Assembly (NCBI RefSeq): GCF_007991455.1
Contig: NZ_BJYJ01000017.1
Location: 1 to 50,210 of the forward strand
Direction of reading: 5' to 3'
DNA: 50,210 bases
Source of the DNA: Chryseobacterium hagamense
Lineage (GTDB): Bacteria > Bacteroidota > Bacteroidia > Flavobacteriales > Weeksellaceae
Each line of letters begins with the position of its first letter. The first letter of the stretch is position 1. A program made the position numbers and the translations under genes. Below are positions 7,419 to 16,554 of the stretch, one piece after another. The notes under the pieces were generated by a model. The model was given only the letters and a program-made list of their open reading frames with translations, was not told the DNA's origin and made no database searches.

Positions 7419-10085
7419 ATGAAAGAAAAACAAAGATTATCCGACGTTACCTGGAAGAAATGGGGGCCTTACGTCAGCAACCGCGAATGGGGTACGGTAC
7501 GGGAAGACTACAGTCCGGACGGTACAGCCTGGACGTATACCAACCACGATATCGCGGAAGCCAAAACCTACCGTTGGGGCGAAGAAGGAATTTGCGGGAT
7601 CTGCGACGACTTTCAGAAACTGGTGTTCTCCGTCGGATTCTGGAACAGAAAGGATAAAATCGTGAAGGAACGCTTTTTCGGGCTCGCTAACAAACAGGGC
7701 AACCATGGGGAAGATGTGAAGGAATATTTTTATTACCTGGATGGGACCCCCACGCACTCCTATATGAAGATGCTCTATAAATATCCTCAGAACGCTTTCC
7801 CGTATGACGATCTGATCCGCATCAATGGCGAACGTTCCCGGCAGGAACCCGAATACGAACTGATCGATACCGGAATCTTTGACCGGAATGAATACTTCGA
7901 TATTTTTATAGAATATGCCAAGGAAAGTCAGGACGATATCCTGGTAAAACTGACGGTTATTAATAAATCCGGAAAGGAAGCACCGCTGGTGATACTGCCT
8001 ACCCTGTGGTTTCGGAATACCTGGAGCTGGGGCTATAATGATTACCGGCCACAGATGAATTCCGAAGATGCACAAATTATAAAAATCAACCATAAAGACC
8101 TGGAAATTAAAAATTTCTATGCCAGGCAATCTGAAAAAGTACTGTTTTGCGACAATGAAACCAATAACGAAAGGCTTTACCAATCTTCCAACGCTTCGAA
8201 ATATACCAAAGACGGCATCAACGATTTTGTAATCAACGGCAATTCACAGGCGGTTAATCCTAAAGATTCCGGGACAAAAGCATCGTTTTTTATTGATGAG
8301 ACTTTTAAGGCCGGAGAAACAAAGGTTTTTGAATTCAGGCTGTCCGACAAAGACCTGAAAGATCCTTTTGCCGATTTTGAGGCTGCTTTCCATTTAAGGC
8401 AGCAGGAGGCAGATGAATTCTATGCCGATATCCAGTGCGGCATAAAAACCGATGATGAAAAGCTGGTCCAGCGCCAGGCCTTTGCCGGCATGCTGTGGAA
8501 CAAAATGTTTTACCATTACAATGTTGAAAAATGGCTGAAAGGCGACCCCGGTGAAATTCCCCCTGCTAAATCCCGTGCAAAAATCCGGAATTCCGAATGG
8601 AAGCACCTTAATAATGATCATATCATCTCGATGCCCGATAAATGGGAATATCCCTGGTATGCGACCTGGGACCTGGCTTTCCATACCATCAGCTTTTCAC
8701 TGATCGACCCTGGTTTTGCCAAGCAACAGCTCAAATTATTCCTTTTTGAATGGTATATGCATCCGAACGGTCAGCTTCCTGCCTACGAATGGGATTTCAG
8801 TGATGTGAATCCGCCGGTCCATGCCTGGGCGGTGTTCAGGGTTTTTAAAATCGATGAATACCTGAACCGGAAACCCGATCTTGAATTCCTGGAAAGTGCT
8901 TTCCAGAAACTGCTGATGAACTTTACCTGGTGGGTGAACAAAAAGGATCATAACGGGAACAATATCTTCGAAGGCGGATTTCTGGGGCTCGATAACATCG
9001 GGGTTTTTGACCGGAATGCACCGCTGCCGGACGGAGAACACCTGGAACAGTCGGACGGTACCAGCTGGATGGCCATGTTTGCCCTGAATATGATGCGGAT
9101 CGCCCTTGAACTGGCTCTTTACAATACCATTTATGAAGAAATGGCCATGAAATTCTTTGAACATTTCCTGGCGATCGCGAATTCCCTTGACAATATGGGT
9201 GAAGAATGTTTCAGCCTCTGGGACGAGCAGGACGAATTCTTTTATGATGCCATTGCTTCAAACGACGGCAACCACATGTACCTGAAATTGCGGACCATCG
9301 TAGGGCTGATCCCAATGTTTGCCGTTGAGGTGATTGATGACGAAATGATCGAAAAGCTGCCTAATTTTAAAGCGAGGATGAATTGGGTGCTGGAAAACAA
9401 GCCGGAACTGGCAGCCCTGGTTTCCCATTGGGAAGTGAAAGGCGACGAGTCTAAACATTTATTGTCACTTTTGCGGGGCCACCGCCTGAAAAGACTGTTA
9501 AGCAGGATGCTGGATCCCAACCAATTCCTTAGCGACTATGGCGTCCGTGCTTTATCGAAGGAATATGAAGAAAATCCTTATACCATGACGGTGAACGGCA
9601 CGGATTACACCGTAAAATACATGCCTGCGGAAAGCGACAGCGGAATGTTCGGCGGCAACAGCAACTGGCGCGGGCCGATCTGGTTCCCGATCAACTTCTT
9701 GATCATTGAAAGCCTGCAGCGGTTTTTCTTTTATTACAGCCCGGATTTCCTGGTGGAGTTTCCTACAGGAAGCGGAAAATATGCCAATCTGGATGAAATT
9801 GCAGATGCTTTAAGCCATAGGCTTTCGAAATTATTTTTAATGGATGAAAACGGGAAACGGCCTTTCAACGGGCAGTACCCGAGATTCCAGACCGATCCGG
9901 ATTTCAAGGATTATATCCTGTTTTATGAATATTTCCATGGCGATAACGGCCGTGGGGCAGGGGCTTCCCACCAAACCGGCTGGACCGGCCTGATTGCCAA
10001 AATCCTGATGCCCCGTTTCTCCAAAAAACAGATTGCCGAATCCGAAACCGAAATGCCGGAGGATTCCGGTGCTGAAAAGAAATAA
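7419..10085 (+). CDS. GH63-type (MGH1-like) glucosidase
   Basis: A large glycoside hydrolase of the GH63/MGH1-like (alpha/alpha)6-barrel group, which removes glucosyl residues from oligosaccharides or glucosides. 888 residues without a clear signal peptide, so probably cytoplasmic. Residues 1-300 form the N-terminal beta-sandwich region (KKWGPYVSNREWGTV at the start). The barrel holds WYATWDLAFH (about 410-420), PAYEWDFSD, GLDNIGVFDR with EQSDGTSWM (about 525-550), the GH63 hallmark NSNWRGPIW near 750, and HQTGWTGLIA near the C-terminus. The substrate is unknown. Its neighbour is a glucose-dehydrogenase-like SDR, which hints at joint glucose metabolism. ATG at 7419 gives the expected N-terminus. 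Confidence 0.85.
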   Translation: MKEKQRLSDVTWKKWGPYVSNREWGTVREDYSPDGTAWTYTNHDIAEAKTYRWGEEGICGICDDFQKLVFSVGFWNRKDKIVKERFFGLANKQGNHGEDVKEYFYYLDGTPTHSYMKMLYKYPQNAFPYDDLIRINGERSRQEPEYELIDTGIFDRNEYFDIFIEYAKESQDDILVKLTVINKSGKEAPLVILPTLWFRNTWSWGYNDYRPQMNSEDAQIIKINHKDLEIKNFYARQSEKVLFCDNETNNERLYQSSNASKYTKDGINDFVINGNSQAVNPKDSGTKASFFIDETFKAGETKVFEFRLSDKDLKDPFADFEAAFHLRQQEADEFYADIQCGIKTDDEKLVQRQAFAGMLWNKMFYHYNVEKWLKGDPGEIPPAKSRAKIRNSEWKHLNNDHIISMPDKWEYPWYATWDLAFHTISFSLIDPGFAKQQLKLFLFEWYMHPNGQLPAYEWDFSDVNPPVHAWAVFRVFKIDEYLNRKPDLEFLESAFQKLLMNFTWWVNKKDHNGNNIFEGGFLGLDNIGVFDRNAPLPDGEHLEQSDGTSWMAMFALNMMRIALELALYNTIYEEMAMKFFEHFLAIANSLDNMGEECFSLWDEQDEFFYDAIASNDGNHMYLKLRTIVGLIPMFAVEVIDDEMIEKLPNFKARMNWVLENKPELAALVSHWEVKGDESKHLLSLLRGHRLKRLLSRMLDPNQFLSDYGVRALSKEYEENPYTMTVNGTDYTVKYMPAESDSGMFGGNSNWRGPIWFPINFLIIESLQRFFFYYSPDFLVEFPTGSGKYANLDEIADALSHRLSKLFLMDENGKRPFNGQYPRFQTDPDFKDYILFYEYFHGDNGRGAGASHQTGWTGLIAKILMPRFSKKQIAESETEMPEDSGAEKK

Positions 10086-10217
10086 CAGGCGTATCTTAAT
10101 ATAGACCTGAAGAGGAAATCAGATCAAACCGATGGAGGAATGAAGCCGGATGCTGGAGGTCGTTGTGTTGTTAGCAAATCGAAGGGATGGATCACCAGGT
10201 GAAAACATTTATTACTC
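10086..10217. other. Intergenic spacer before TIR element copy A
   Basis: No ORF. 10131-10165 (GGAGGAATGAAGCCGGATGC and following bases) resembles the reverse complement of an internal part of the TIR element at 27681-28027 (GGAAGCTGGATGCCGGAAG on the minus strand). It may be a third, broken and inverted fragment of that family. No hairpin terminator is obvious after the glucosidase gene. Confidence 0.35.
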
Positions 10218-10218
10218 T

Positions 10219-10598
10219 AACGTAAATTAGATTGTATTTGATTTATATTCAGTGATTTAATTAGTTGAAGCTAATTTCGTCTGGATTTTCAAATCGAATG
10301 ACGCTTTGTAGGTTAATCAATGGTTCCCACTTTTGATAGGGTTTTATCCTATCCTGTAGAAAGCCGTTCCTGCGGGACTTTAAAACAGTACAAATTCTGC
10401 CTTTGTTGAAAATGAATCATGGAGGGTTATTAATTCAGAATTAAATAATAACGTCCTCTGTCAGAATGACTAAATATTCAGTTTGATCATCAAGACCTTT
10501 GATCCTGTTTTCCACAGGAGAAACTTCCGGTATCCGGCATCCCTCTTCCAGGCTGTTGATCCAATTTCTGCTTAAATAAATAGGGTTGAATTTGCGTT
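10219..10598. mobile_element. TIR-bounded noncoding element, copy A (about 380 bp, degenerate)
   Basis: The left end AACGTAAATT and right end AATTTGCGTT are inverted repeats with one mismatch. The whole interval aligns with 27681-28027: both share TTTATCCTATCCTGTA, a small hairpin (10366-10378), GACTTTAAAA, the GTTTGAT.ATCA block, GAAACTTCCGG, GGCATCC and CCCTCTTCCAG. The hairpin covaries between copies. There is no ORF and no clear target duplication. It ends 3 bp before the recO stop codon. A non-autonomous MITE-like element is the best reading. Confidence 0.65.
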
Positions 10599-10601
10599 AT
10601 A

Positions 10602-11288
10602 TCATTCAAAGATCTGCTGGATCACTTCCAGGGAGGCCGGGATTTTAAATTCTGTAATATGATAGTGGTAATAGACCAGCACACTGTCTAAAAAATCTTT
10701 ACGGAACCTTGCAGGAATTTTCATACGGTAAGGGTCTGCTGCTGTAAGAATGCTTTTCCAGACCGCGGAAATTTCTTCAGTAAACATCTGGTGCATGATT
10801 TCTGAAGTAAATGTTCCGGTTTCAGGATCAAGGTACCTGCTGTCATTAACCAGCGGAGCGACCCCCTGGATTTTCAGGATTTTCATGAGCAAGATAAGAT
10901 GCGACTGGTAATTTCCGTCCTGCAGCTCATCGATAAATTCTTCAAGGCAAAAGAAAATCGTATGGTTCTTATTTTCATGCCGCAGGTTCTGGTTCAGGAA
11001 ATCCGAAATAAAAAAGACAACGGTATTGCACCGGATGTCCGTATAGATATCATTGCTTTTTACCATTTCGAATTTTGAAATGGTCTGGATGCCGTTCCCT
11101 TTTAAAGGGTTCAGGGAAAAGTTGAGTTTGCTTAACGGCAGAAGAAGGGCTTTTTTCTTATTCTTTTTGGTGTATATTCCTTTTAAGAAATAAGACTGAA
11201 ACCCTTCTTCTTCGGTGAAACAATGCAGTACCGCATCGTTTTCGCCATATTTTATGTAGGATAATAAAAATCCGTTCTGTGAATTCAT
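10602..11288 (-). CDS. recO: DNA repair protein RecO
   Basis: RecO loads RecA at gapped DNA by anchoring RecR and displacing SSB in the RecFOR pathway. Residues 1-80 form the N-terminal OB-fold (SYIKYGENDAVLHCFT... with the YFLKGIY strand). The remainder is the alpha-helical RecO C domain with QGVAPLVNDSRYLDPETG, the position where many homologues keep a zinc site; I see no cysteine cluster, which is common in Bacteroidota. 228 residues is normal. The start codon overlaps the porZ stop codon (TAATG), so translation is coupled. The gene closes the operon and its stop codon lies 3 bp from a TIR element. Confidence 0.9.
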   Translation of the reverse strand: MNSQNGFLLSYIKYGENDAVLHCFTEEEGFQSYFLKGIYTKKNKKKALLLPLSKLNFSLNPLKGNGIQTISKFEMVKSNDIYTDIRCNTVVFFISDFLNQNLRHENKNHTIFFCLEEFIDELQDGNYQSHLILLMKILKIQGVAPLVNDSRYLDPETGTFTSEIMHQMFTEEISAVWKSILTAADPYRMKIPARFRKDFLDSVLVYYHYHITEFKIPASLEVIQQIFE

Positions 11289-13573
11289 TAATTTACCACA
11301 GCAATTTTTGCCGTTGCCTTATCGCTTCCGTCTTCATTGGTCATCAGCACAAAATAAACCCCGGATGCCACACGCTGCCCCCGCTGATTGTTGAGATCCC
11401 ATTCGTAATATCCGCCTCTTGCCACCGCCGAATGCACGATATTTCCCGTAGCATCCACGATCCGGATGTTACTCACTTCAGCAAGGCCTTTAATGGTAAC
11501 TTTTCCTTTAAAATTGGAATAAACCACAGGATTCGGGTAAACCATAACATTTCCGAAATCGGAGGTCACATCCGAAACATCCCCCTGATAGGTTATAATT
11601 CCGTCGTAGGAAGCAAAATAAACTTTCCCCGTTTTCTTATCGACTTTGATGTCGGTAATGGTATTGGTCGGGAGCGGGGAATTTTCTTTGGTAAAATGCT
11701 TGATGGTCTGCTGGCCGTCTGCCGATAAATAATAAACGCCTCCGCCATCTACAGAAACCCACTTATGGTCGCCGGCATCCACTTCAATCTGCAGGATCTG
11801 CCCGTCACGGAAAAGCTCTTCTCCCAACCCGTTCTGCTCAATGATAACCGGTTCTACTTTGGCAGTTGCCGGTGTCTTGATGGCAGTGGCCGCATCGGGA
11901 AGTACCCGCAGGCCTATATCGCCACCGATCCAGGCATCTCCGGATTTATCAATGGCTACGGAAAGCGTACCTCCGGAAGTCGCAGCAAAACCGTTAGCCT
12001 GGGTTAAAATATATTCCTTATCGTCAGAAGTATTGATGGTCTTTTTGGCATCATAGGCGATAAAATTATTGGTTCTCGGGTTGGGAAGCCAAAGCAGCCC
12101 GTCCTGATACAGCGGTTTTTGTGCTGCCCCGAAGTTCTGGGCTGCATTTCTGATCAGGAAATTGTCCGTTGCCCGGTCGTAACCGCCGATGGCCACATAC
12201 GCCCCGGTAGGCGGTCCGTCATTGGCAAAACCAATGGATACGAATACGTTGTTTACCTCATCAGAAGCAAAGCCCACAGGCCTCATGGTATAAATATCTT
12301 CCGTGCCCAGATTGTACCTTTTAACTAAGGTAAAGTCTTTGCTGCCTGCGTCATATTTCATCTTGTAAACCCCGCGGTTGCTGTCAAATGTGTAGTTTGC
12401 GAGGAAAACCTCATTGGGGTTTACCGGGTCGGCCATTACATCCAGGACATTGAAGATGTTGGTGTCCGGCTTAAAATAAGAAGGGTGGATCCATTCGGCT
12501 CCGTTGAAATAATAAAATCCCGGATTTTTGGTATTGGCTACCGGGGTATTGAACCTGTTTTCCCTTGCTCCGGTAGAAACCAGAATCTGATTATCCCCGT
12601 AAACGTTCAGTTTATAGGCAAAATTTAAATACGGGCCGTCCGGCCTGAAGGAGTTTCCGGCTTCATTTTTAATTCCTGACATAATGGTTCCTCCGTATAC
12701 ACTGTTTCCAACTTTAGTAGCGGTGTTACATTCTTCCCCGAAAGTGACATTGTTGTTGAATGTTCCGTTGGTATTGAAAGTATAGATCCTGCTGAGATCG
12801 GTTACAATAATACTGCCTGAGGTAACTACCACATCATGCACATTGGTGAATGGCTGGGCAATCGGAACCGGTGTTCCGCCGTTGGACACATAAGCGGTAG
12901 TAGCGGACGAAAAACTTAAAACCCCTTCCGAATCGATATGTTTGAATGAACCCGGCATCTCCGTCGTCCATGTGGTATAAACGGGAAAATTGGTATTCAT
13001 TTCATGGCTTTTTAAGCCGGTATTGGTCACAGCATAGACTTTATTACCGAAAATAGTGGCTTCATTACTAGCTTCGTATAAGCCGCCGGAAAGAAAGAAT
13101 GCTGAATCTTTAAACTCCTTTTTCCTCAGGTCGAAAATAGAAACTCCGTAACCTACGGAAATCACGGCCAGATCTCCGGTAATGGAAATGTGGCTGATTT
13201 TTTTGCTTCCGTTGTAGCCGGTGGCAATAGGAATGTCCACGACATAGGTAATGCCATCCGGCGTAATGACGTCCATCGAGCCGTTTTGGTAGCCTACCAG
13301 CCCGGTTTTGGTTTGCGGGTTATAGTCAAAAGCTGAAATCTTCACTTCATGCAGTCCGTTTGCTTTGGACAGCTTGGTAATTTCGCCGGTGGAAATGGTA
13401 TAATAAAATATTCCGCTTTCCGCCGCTGCAACTATTTTTCCATTATCTTCCTTCATGGCCAGGACGTTATTGTAGGAAAATAAGTCCGCCCATTTTTTTG
13501 AAGAAATAGTCTGTGCATTTGCAACGTGCAGGGATGCTAAAATACCAAGAGAAATTAAAGAGAGTTTTTTCAT
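11288..13573 (-). CDS. porZ: Type IX secretion system protein PorZ
   Basis: PorZ is a surface component of the T9SS attachment complex that, with the sortase PorU, processes cargo and links it to anionic LPS. Residues 1-20 are a signal peptide ending at NAQ. The body (about 25-660) has repeated beta-propeller sequences of the two-component-regulator-propeller kind, for example GDAWIGGDIGLRVLP and KWVSVDGGGVYYLS. Residues 675-761 form a T9SS type A sorting domain (VMVYPNPV..., RGQRVASGVYFVL). The length agrees with P. gingivalis PorZ. Placement next to recO is typical for flavobacteria and supports the call. The start follows 2 bp after the upstream metallophosphatase gene. Confidence 0.88.
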   Translation of the reverse strand: MKKLSLISLGILASLHVANAQTISSKKWADLFSYNNVLAMKEDNGKIVAAAESGIFYYTISTGEITKLSKANGLHEVKISAFDYNPQTKTGLVGYQNGSMDVITPDGITYVVDIPIATGYNGSKKISHISITGDLAVISVGYGVSIFDLRKKEFKDSAFFLSGGLYEASNEATIFGNKVYAVTNTGLKSHEMNTNFPVYTTWTTEMPGSFKHIDSEGVLSFSSATTAYVSNGGTPVPIAQPFTNVHDVVVTSGSIIVTDLSRIYTFNTNGTFNNNVTFGEECNTATKVGNSVYGGTIMSGIKNEAGNSFRPDGPYLNFAYKLNVYGDNQILVSTGARENRFNTPVANTKNPGFYYFNGAEWIHPSYFKPDTNIFNVLDVMADPVNPNEVFLANYTFDSNRGVYKMKYDAGSKDFTLVKRYNLGTEDIYTMRPVGFASDEVNNVFVSIGFANDGPPTGAYVAIGGYDRATDNFLIRNAAQNFGAAQKPLYQDGLLWLPNPRTNNFIAYDAKKTINTSDDKEYILTQANGFAATSGGTLSVAIDKSGDAWIGGDIGLRVLPDAATAIKTPATAKVEPVIIEQNGLGEELFRDGQILQIEVDAGDHKWVSVDGGGVYYLSADGQQTIKHFTKENSPLPTNTITDIKVDKKTGKVYFASYDGIITYQGDVSDVTSDFGNVMVYPNPVVYSNFKGKVTIKGLAEVSNIRIVDATGNIVHSAVARGGYYEWDLNNQRGQRVASGVYFVLMTNEDGSDKATAKIAVVN

Positions 13574-13575
13574 GC

Positions 13576-14526
13576 TTATGCGATTATGCTGCTGTCGATC
13601 ACCTGGTTATTCCAGGAAATACGGTTTATGTTTTTATCTGAATCGAAAAAGAAATCGATCCTGCCCAGGAGAAGCCCTGCCCATCCTACCTGGTTGACCA
13701 GGACATTTTTACCTGCTCTGTTGGTAAAGGTCTGAGGTTCCGGTAAAAAGGTATGGGTATGTCCCCCGAGGATGAGATCTATATTTTCTGTTTTGGAGGC
13801 CAGAATTTTATCATTAAGTTTATCCGGCTCGTCTTCATATTCGTAGCCGATGTGCGAAAGGCAGATCACAAGATCACATTTCTGTTCGTTTTTAAGGAAA
13901 TGGGAATAGTGCTGCGCGACCTCTACCGGATCCGAATAAACGGTTTCGCCGTATTGCTTTTTTCCTACCAGCCCGTCCAGCTTGATGCCTACGCCGAAAA
14001 TCCCTACTTTGATCCCGTTTTTATTGAAGATCTTGTAAGGCGACGTTTTACCGTCCAGCACGGTATTTTTAAAATCATAGTTGGAGCAGATAAAAGGGAA
14101 CTGGGCATTCGGAAGTACTTTCAGGAATCCGTTCAGCCCGTTGTCGAAATCATGGTTTCCCATGGTAGACGCATCGTACTTCATCATAGACATCAGCTTA
14201 AACTCCAGTTCTCCCCCGAAAAAATTGAAATAAGGAGTTCCCTGAAAAATATCTCCCGAGTCCAGAAGCAGAAGGTTAGGTTCCTGGCTTCTGATCTGCT
14301 GGATCAGGCTGGCCCTTCTGGCAAAACCTCCCTGATTGGGATTCCGGGTATAGCTGGCATCAAAGGGTTCGATCCTGCTGTGCTGGTCGTTGGTATGAAG
14401 GATGGTCAGTTTATTGGCGGATTTCAGATCCGCAACCTTCAGTTCTTCGGCCATCATCATATTGGGAGCCAAAGCCATTGCTAAGGTTCCGCCGCTTATT
14501 GCTTTTAAAAAACTTTTTCTGTCCAT
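13576..14526 (-). CDS. 5'-nucleotidase N-terminal metallophosphatase subunit, exported
   Basis: A calcineurin-like metallophosphoesterase corresponding to the N-terminal catalytic half of UshA-type 5'-nucleotidases. Metal ligands are visible in LHTNDQHSR (D and H, about 45-52), LLLDSGDIFQG, TMGNHDFDNG, CLSHIG and ILGGHTH. The start MDRKSFLKAISGG resembles a Tat signal with Arg-Lys in place of Arg-Arg, followed by a hydrophobic stretch to about residue 27. The C-terminal substrate-binding half is encoded by the preceding gene, and the two overlap by one base (TAATG). They probably work together in the periplasm on nucleotides or related phosphoesters. Confidence 0.88.
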   Translation of the reverse strand: MDRKSFLKAISGGTLAMALAPNMMMAEELKVADLKSANKLTILHTNDQHSRIEPFDASYTRNPNQGGFARRASLIQQIRSQEPNLLLLDSGDIFQGTPYFNFFGGELEFKLMSMMKYDASTMGNHDFDNGLNGFLKVLPNAQFPFICSNYDFKNTVLDGKTSPYKIFNKNGIKVGIFGVGIKLDGLVGKKQYGETVYSDPVEVAQHYSHFLKNEQKCDLVICLSHIGYEYEDEPDKLNDKILASKTENIDLILGGHTHTFLPEPQTFTNRAGKNVLVNQVGWAGLLLGRIDFFFDSDKNINRISWNNQVIDSSIIA

Positions 14527-15293
14527 TATTTCTTACCGGTAAAATTTAAACGTACGTCTGCAGGAGCTGACACTTCAGGATTTTTTTTGAAGTAATCGAT
14601 AAAAAGATCCCTTAGCTTAAGGCCTGTCGGGATCATTTCCCCTTTGGAGAAGAATTTCATATTGTCGCCGCCCAGGGCCAGATAATCGGAGGTGGCAATG
14701 TAGTAATCCTGGTTGGGATTTACGGCTTTTCCGTTGATCAGGGTTTTGGTGGGCTGTCCGTTATCGGTCTCAATGTACAAATGGGATACCGGATTGTTTA
14801 CCTGCCGGTTGGCATAATAATCAAATAATCCCTGAAGGTCGGTCCCCTTCATTTTTACGATAATCACTTCATTTTCAAAAGGCATCACCTCAAATACGCT
14901 TTTCAGGAGGATATCGCCCTTGCCGATCGTCGTACGGATTCCGCCGATGTTAATCAGTGCGGCATCGATATTTTTCTGCAGGTTTTTTTTTGCCCATTCG
15001 TTGGCCCCGTCGAAGGTATAGTCAGCCAAAAGATTACCGAGATTGCTGTTGTCGCCCTGTTTGGTAAGATCCACACTGGTGTGCGAGATCTTCTGGCTCA
15101 TCTCCTTATCCAGCTTCTGCTTGTAAGGTGCGATGGTTTTTACAAACGCCTCATCATTCTTCAGCTCATTATTAATAGAAATATTCTTCCGGATCTCCAC
15201 TTTTCCGAGGTGCATGGAAGGGGCCGTTGAAGCCGTCTTACAGCCGGATAGGGCAGCCAGGGCAATTCCTAATAACAAGAATTTATTTTTCAT
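14526..15293 (-). CDS. 5'-nucleotidase C-terminal domain lipoprotein
   Basis: Carries the 5_nucleotid_C domain that binds the nucleobase/substrate in UshA-like enzymes. The signal ends in a lipobox, LAALSGC, so it is a lipoprotein. Domain features include the SNLGNLLADYTFDGANEWA segment (about 85-105), NIGGIRTTIGKGDI and VMPFENEVIIVKMKG, and ATSDYLALGGDNM near the C-terminus. I start at MKNKFLL (15293) rather than the in-frame ATG at 15302, because it gives a normal signal peptide. First gene of the operon with the metallophosphatase, porZ and recO. Confidence 0.88.
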   Translation of the reverse strand: MKNKFLLLGIALAALSGCKTASTAPSMHLGKVEIRKNISINNELKNDEAFVKTIAPYKQKLDKEMSQKISHTSVDLTKQGDNSNLGNLLADYTFDGANEWAKKNLQKNIDAALINIGGIRTTIGKGDILLKSVFEVMPFENEVIIVKMKGTDLQGLFDYYANRQVNNPVSHLYIETDNGQPTKTLINGKAVNPNQDYYIATSDYLALGGDNMKFFSKGEMIPTGLKLRDLFIDYFKKNPEVSAPADVRLNFTGKK

Positions 15294-15429
15294 ATACAGC
15301 AAATTATCATTACAGGAGGAGCTGCCGGTTTTTTCCGGCGGCGGTTTTATCCTGTTCTTAGTCTATGCAAATATAATTATATGTATAATAAAACATTAGT
15401 AATTATTAGAAATTCTTATCGTAAATTAT

Positions 15430-15437
15430 TAAATTTG
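15430..15437 (+). promoter_or_regulatory. TAnnTTTG promoter box for dapA
   Basis: TAAATTTG ends 19 bp before the dapA start codon. The -33 region has no exact TTG. Confidence 0.5.
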
Positions 15438-15456
15438 ACAAAAATAATTCTAACAG

Positions 15457-16329
15457 ATGAGCATTTTAAAAGGAGTAGGTGTTGCATTGGTAACGCCCTT
15501 TAATGAAGATTTATCCGTGGATTTTGACAGTCTTACCAAACTGGTAGACTACAACATCGAAAACGGAACCAATTATTTAGTGGTGCTGGGGACTACAGCG
15601 GAGGCGGCAACGCTTTCTGGAGAGGAAAAGAAGCAGGTAATTGAGCACATCATTAAGGTTAACGGTAAACGTGTTCCCCTGGTTCTGGGAATCGGTGGGA
15701 ATAATACTCTGGAAGTAAAGAAGCAGATTGAAGAAGCGGACTTATCTGCATTCGAAGCGGTGCTGTCGGTATCCCCTTATTACAATAAACCCAATCAGGA
15801 AGGGCTTTACCAGCATTATAAAGCATTGGCATCCACCGGTAAGAATATCATCATTTATAATGTTCCTTCCAGAACCGGACAGAATATTGAGGCAGAAACC
15901 ACTTTGCGTCTGGCAAAAGAATTTCCGAACTTATTCCTGATCAAGGAAGCGGCTCCGAACATTCTGCAGTATTTCGATATTTTAAGAAAAAAACCGGAAG
16001 GCTTTAACCTGGTATCGGGCGATGATGAATATACGCTTCCTGTAACATTGGCCGGCGGAAATGGAGTGATTTCCGTAATTGCCCAGGGATATCCGAAGGA
16101 ATTCTCGACGATGGTACAGCTGGCTTTTGACGGTAAAGTAAAGGAAGCATACGAAATCCATAATAAGCTGGTAGAAATCACAAGACTTATTTTTGCAGAA
16201 GGGAATCCATGCGGAATCAAAGCGGTTCTAACGGAAAAAGGCATTGTGAAAAATTACCTGCGGTTACCGTTGGTTCCTGCATCCGAAAACCTGTATGCCA
16301 GAATAAAAGCGGAAATGGCGAACATTTAA
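15457..16329 (+). CDS. dapA: 4-hydroxy-tetrahydrodipicolinate synthase
   Basis: Condenses pyruvate with aspartate semialdehyde, the first committed step of lysine/diaminopimelate synthesis in the cytoplasm. A TIM barrel of 290 residues, as expected. Motifs in order: ALVTPFNED (8-16), the GTTAEAATLSGEE pyruvate-binding motif (45-57), SVSPYYNKPNQEG with the catalytic Tyr (about 107-120), YNVPSRTGQ (about 134-142), and FLIKEAAP with the Schiff-base Lys (about 161). The gene stands alone between a TAnnTTTG promoter box and a strong terminator at 16402-16436. Confidence 0.96.
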   Translation: MSILKGVGVALVTPFNEDLSVDFDSLTKLVDYNIENGTNYLVVLGTTAEAATLSGEEKKQVIEHIIKVNGKRVPLVLGIGGNNTLEVKKQIEEADLSAFEAVLSVSPYYNKPNQEGLYQHYKALASTGKNIIIYNVPSRTGQNIEAETTLRLAKEFPNLFLIKEAAPNILQYFDILRKKPEGFNLVSGDDEYTLPVTLAGGNGVISVIAQGYPKEFSTMVQLAFDGKVKEAYEIHNKLVEITRLIFAEGNPCGIKAVLTEKGIVKNYLRLPLVPASENLYARIKAEMANI

Positions 16330-16401
16330 AAATCAGAATGTCGGTTTGCTTTGCAGAGCATGGCGAATTTTTCAGGTAATTTTTAAATTAAAAATAAACA
16401 G

Positions 16402-16436
16402 AAAAAGGTGAAAGGTTCAAAGCTTTTCACCTTTTT
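16402..16436 (+). terminator. Rho-independent terminator after dapA
   Basis: AAAAAGGTGAAA (16402-16413) pairs with TTTTCACCTTTTT (16424-16436), loop of about 10 nt. The T-rich arm serves as the tract. Confidence 0.75.
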
Positions 16437-16554
16437 AATTGAATCTTGTTCTGACTGGAACGGGGGTGCGGAGCCTGTCCAAATACATCAGCAGCCTCGC
16501 GGGCAAAATATATTTAAAGAAAATCCCTTCATTAAAAATAAATAATAACATTCA

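Noticed and set aside
7437..8183. 248-residue open frame on the minus strand inside the glucosidase gene
   Set aside because: Antisense shadow of a long, well-conserved coding frame; no motifs and no promoter.
13753..14484. 243-residue plus-strand frame opposite the metallophosphatase gene
   Set aside because: Antisense shadow; the minus-strand frame has all metal-binding motifs.
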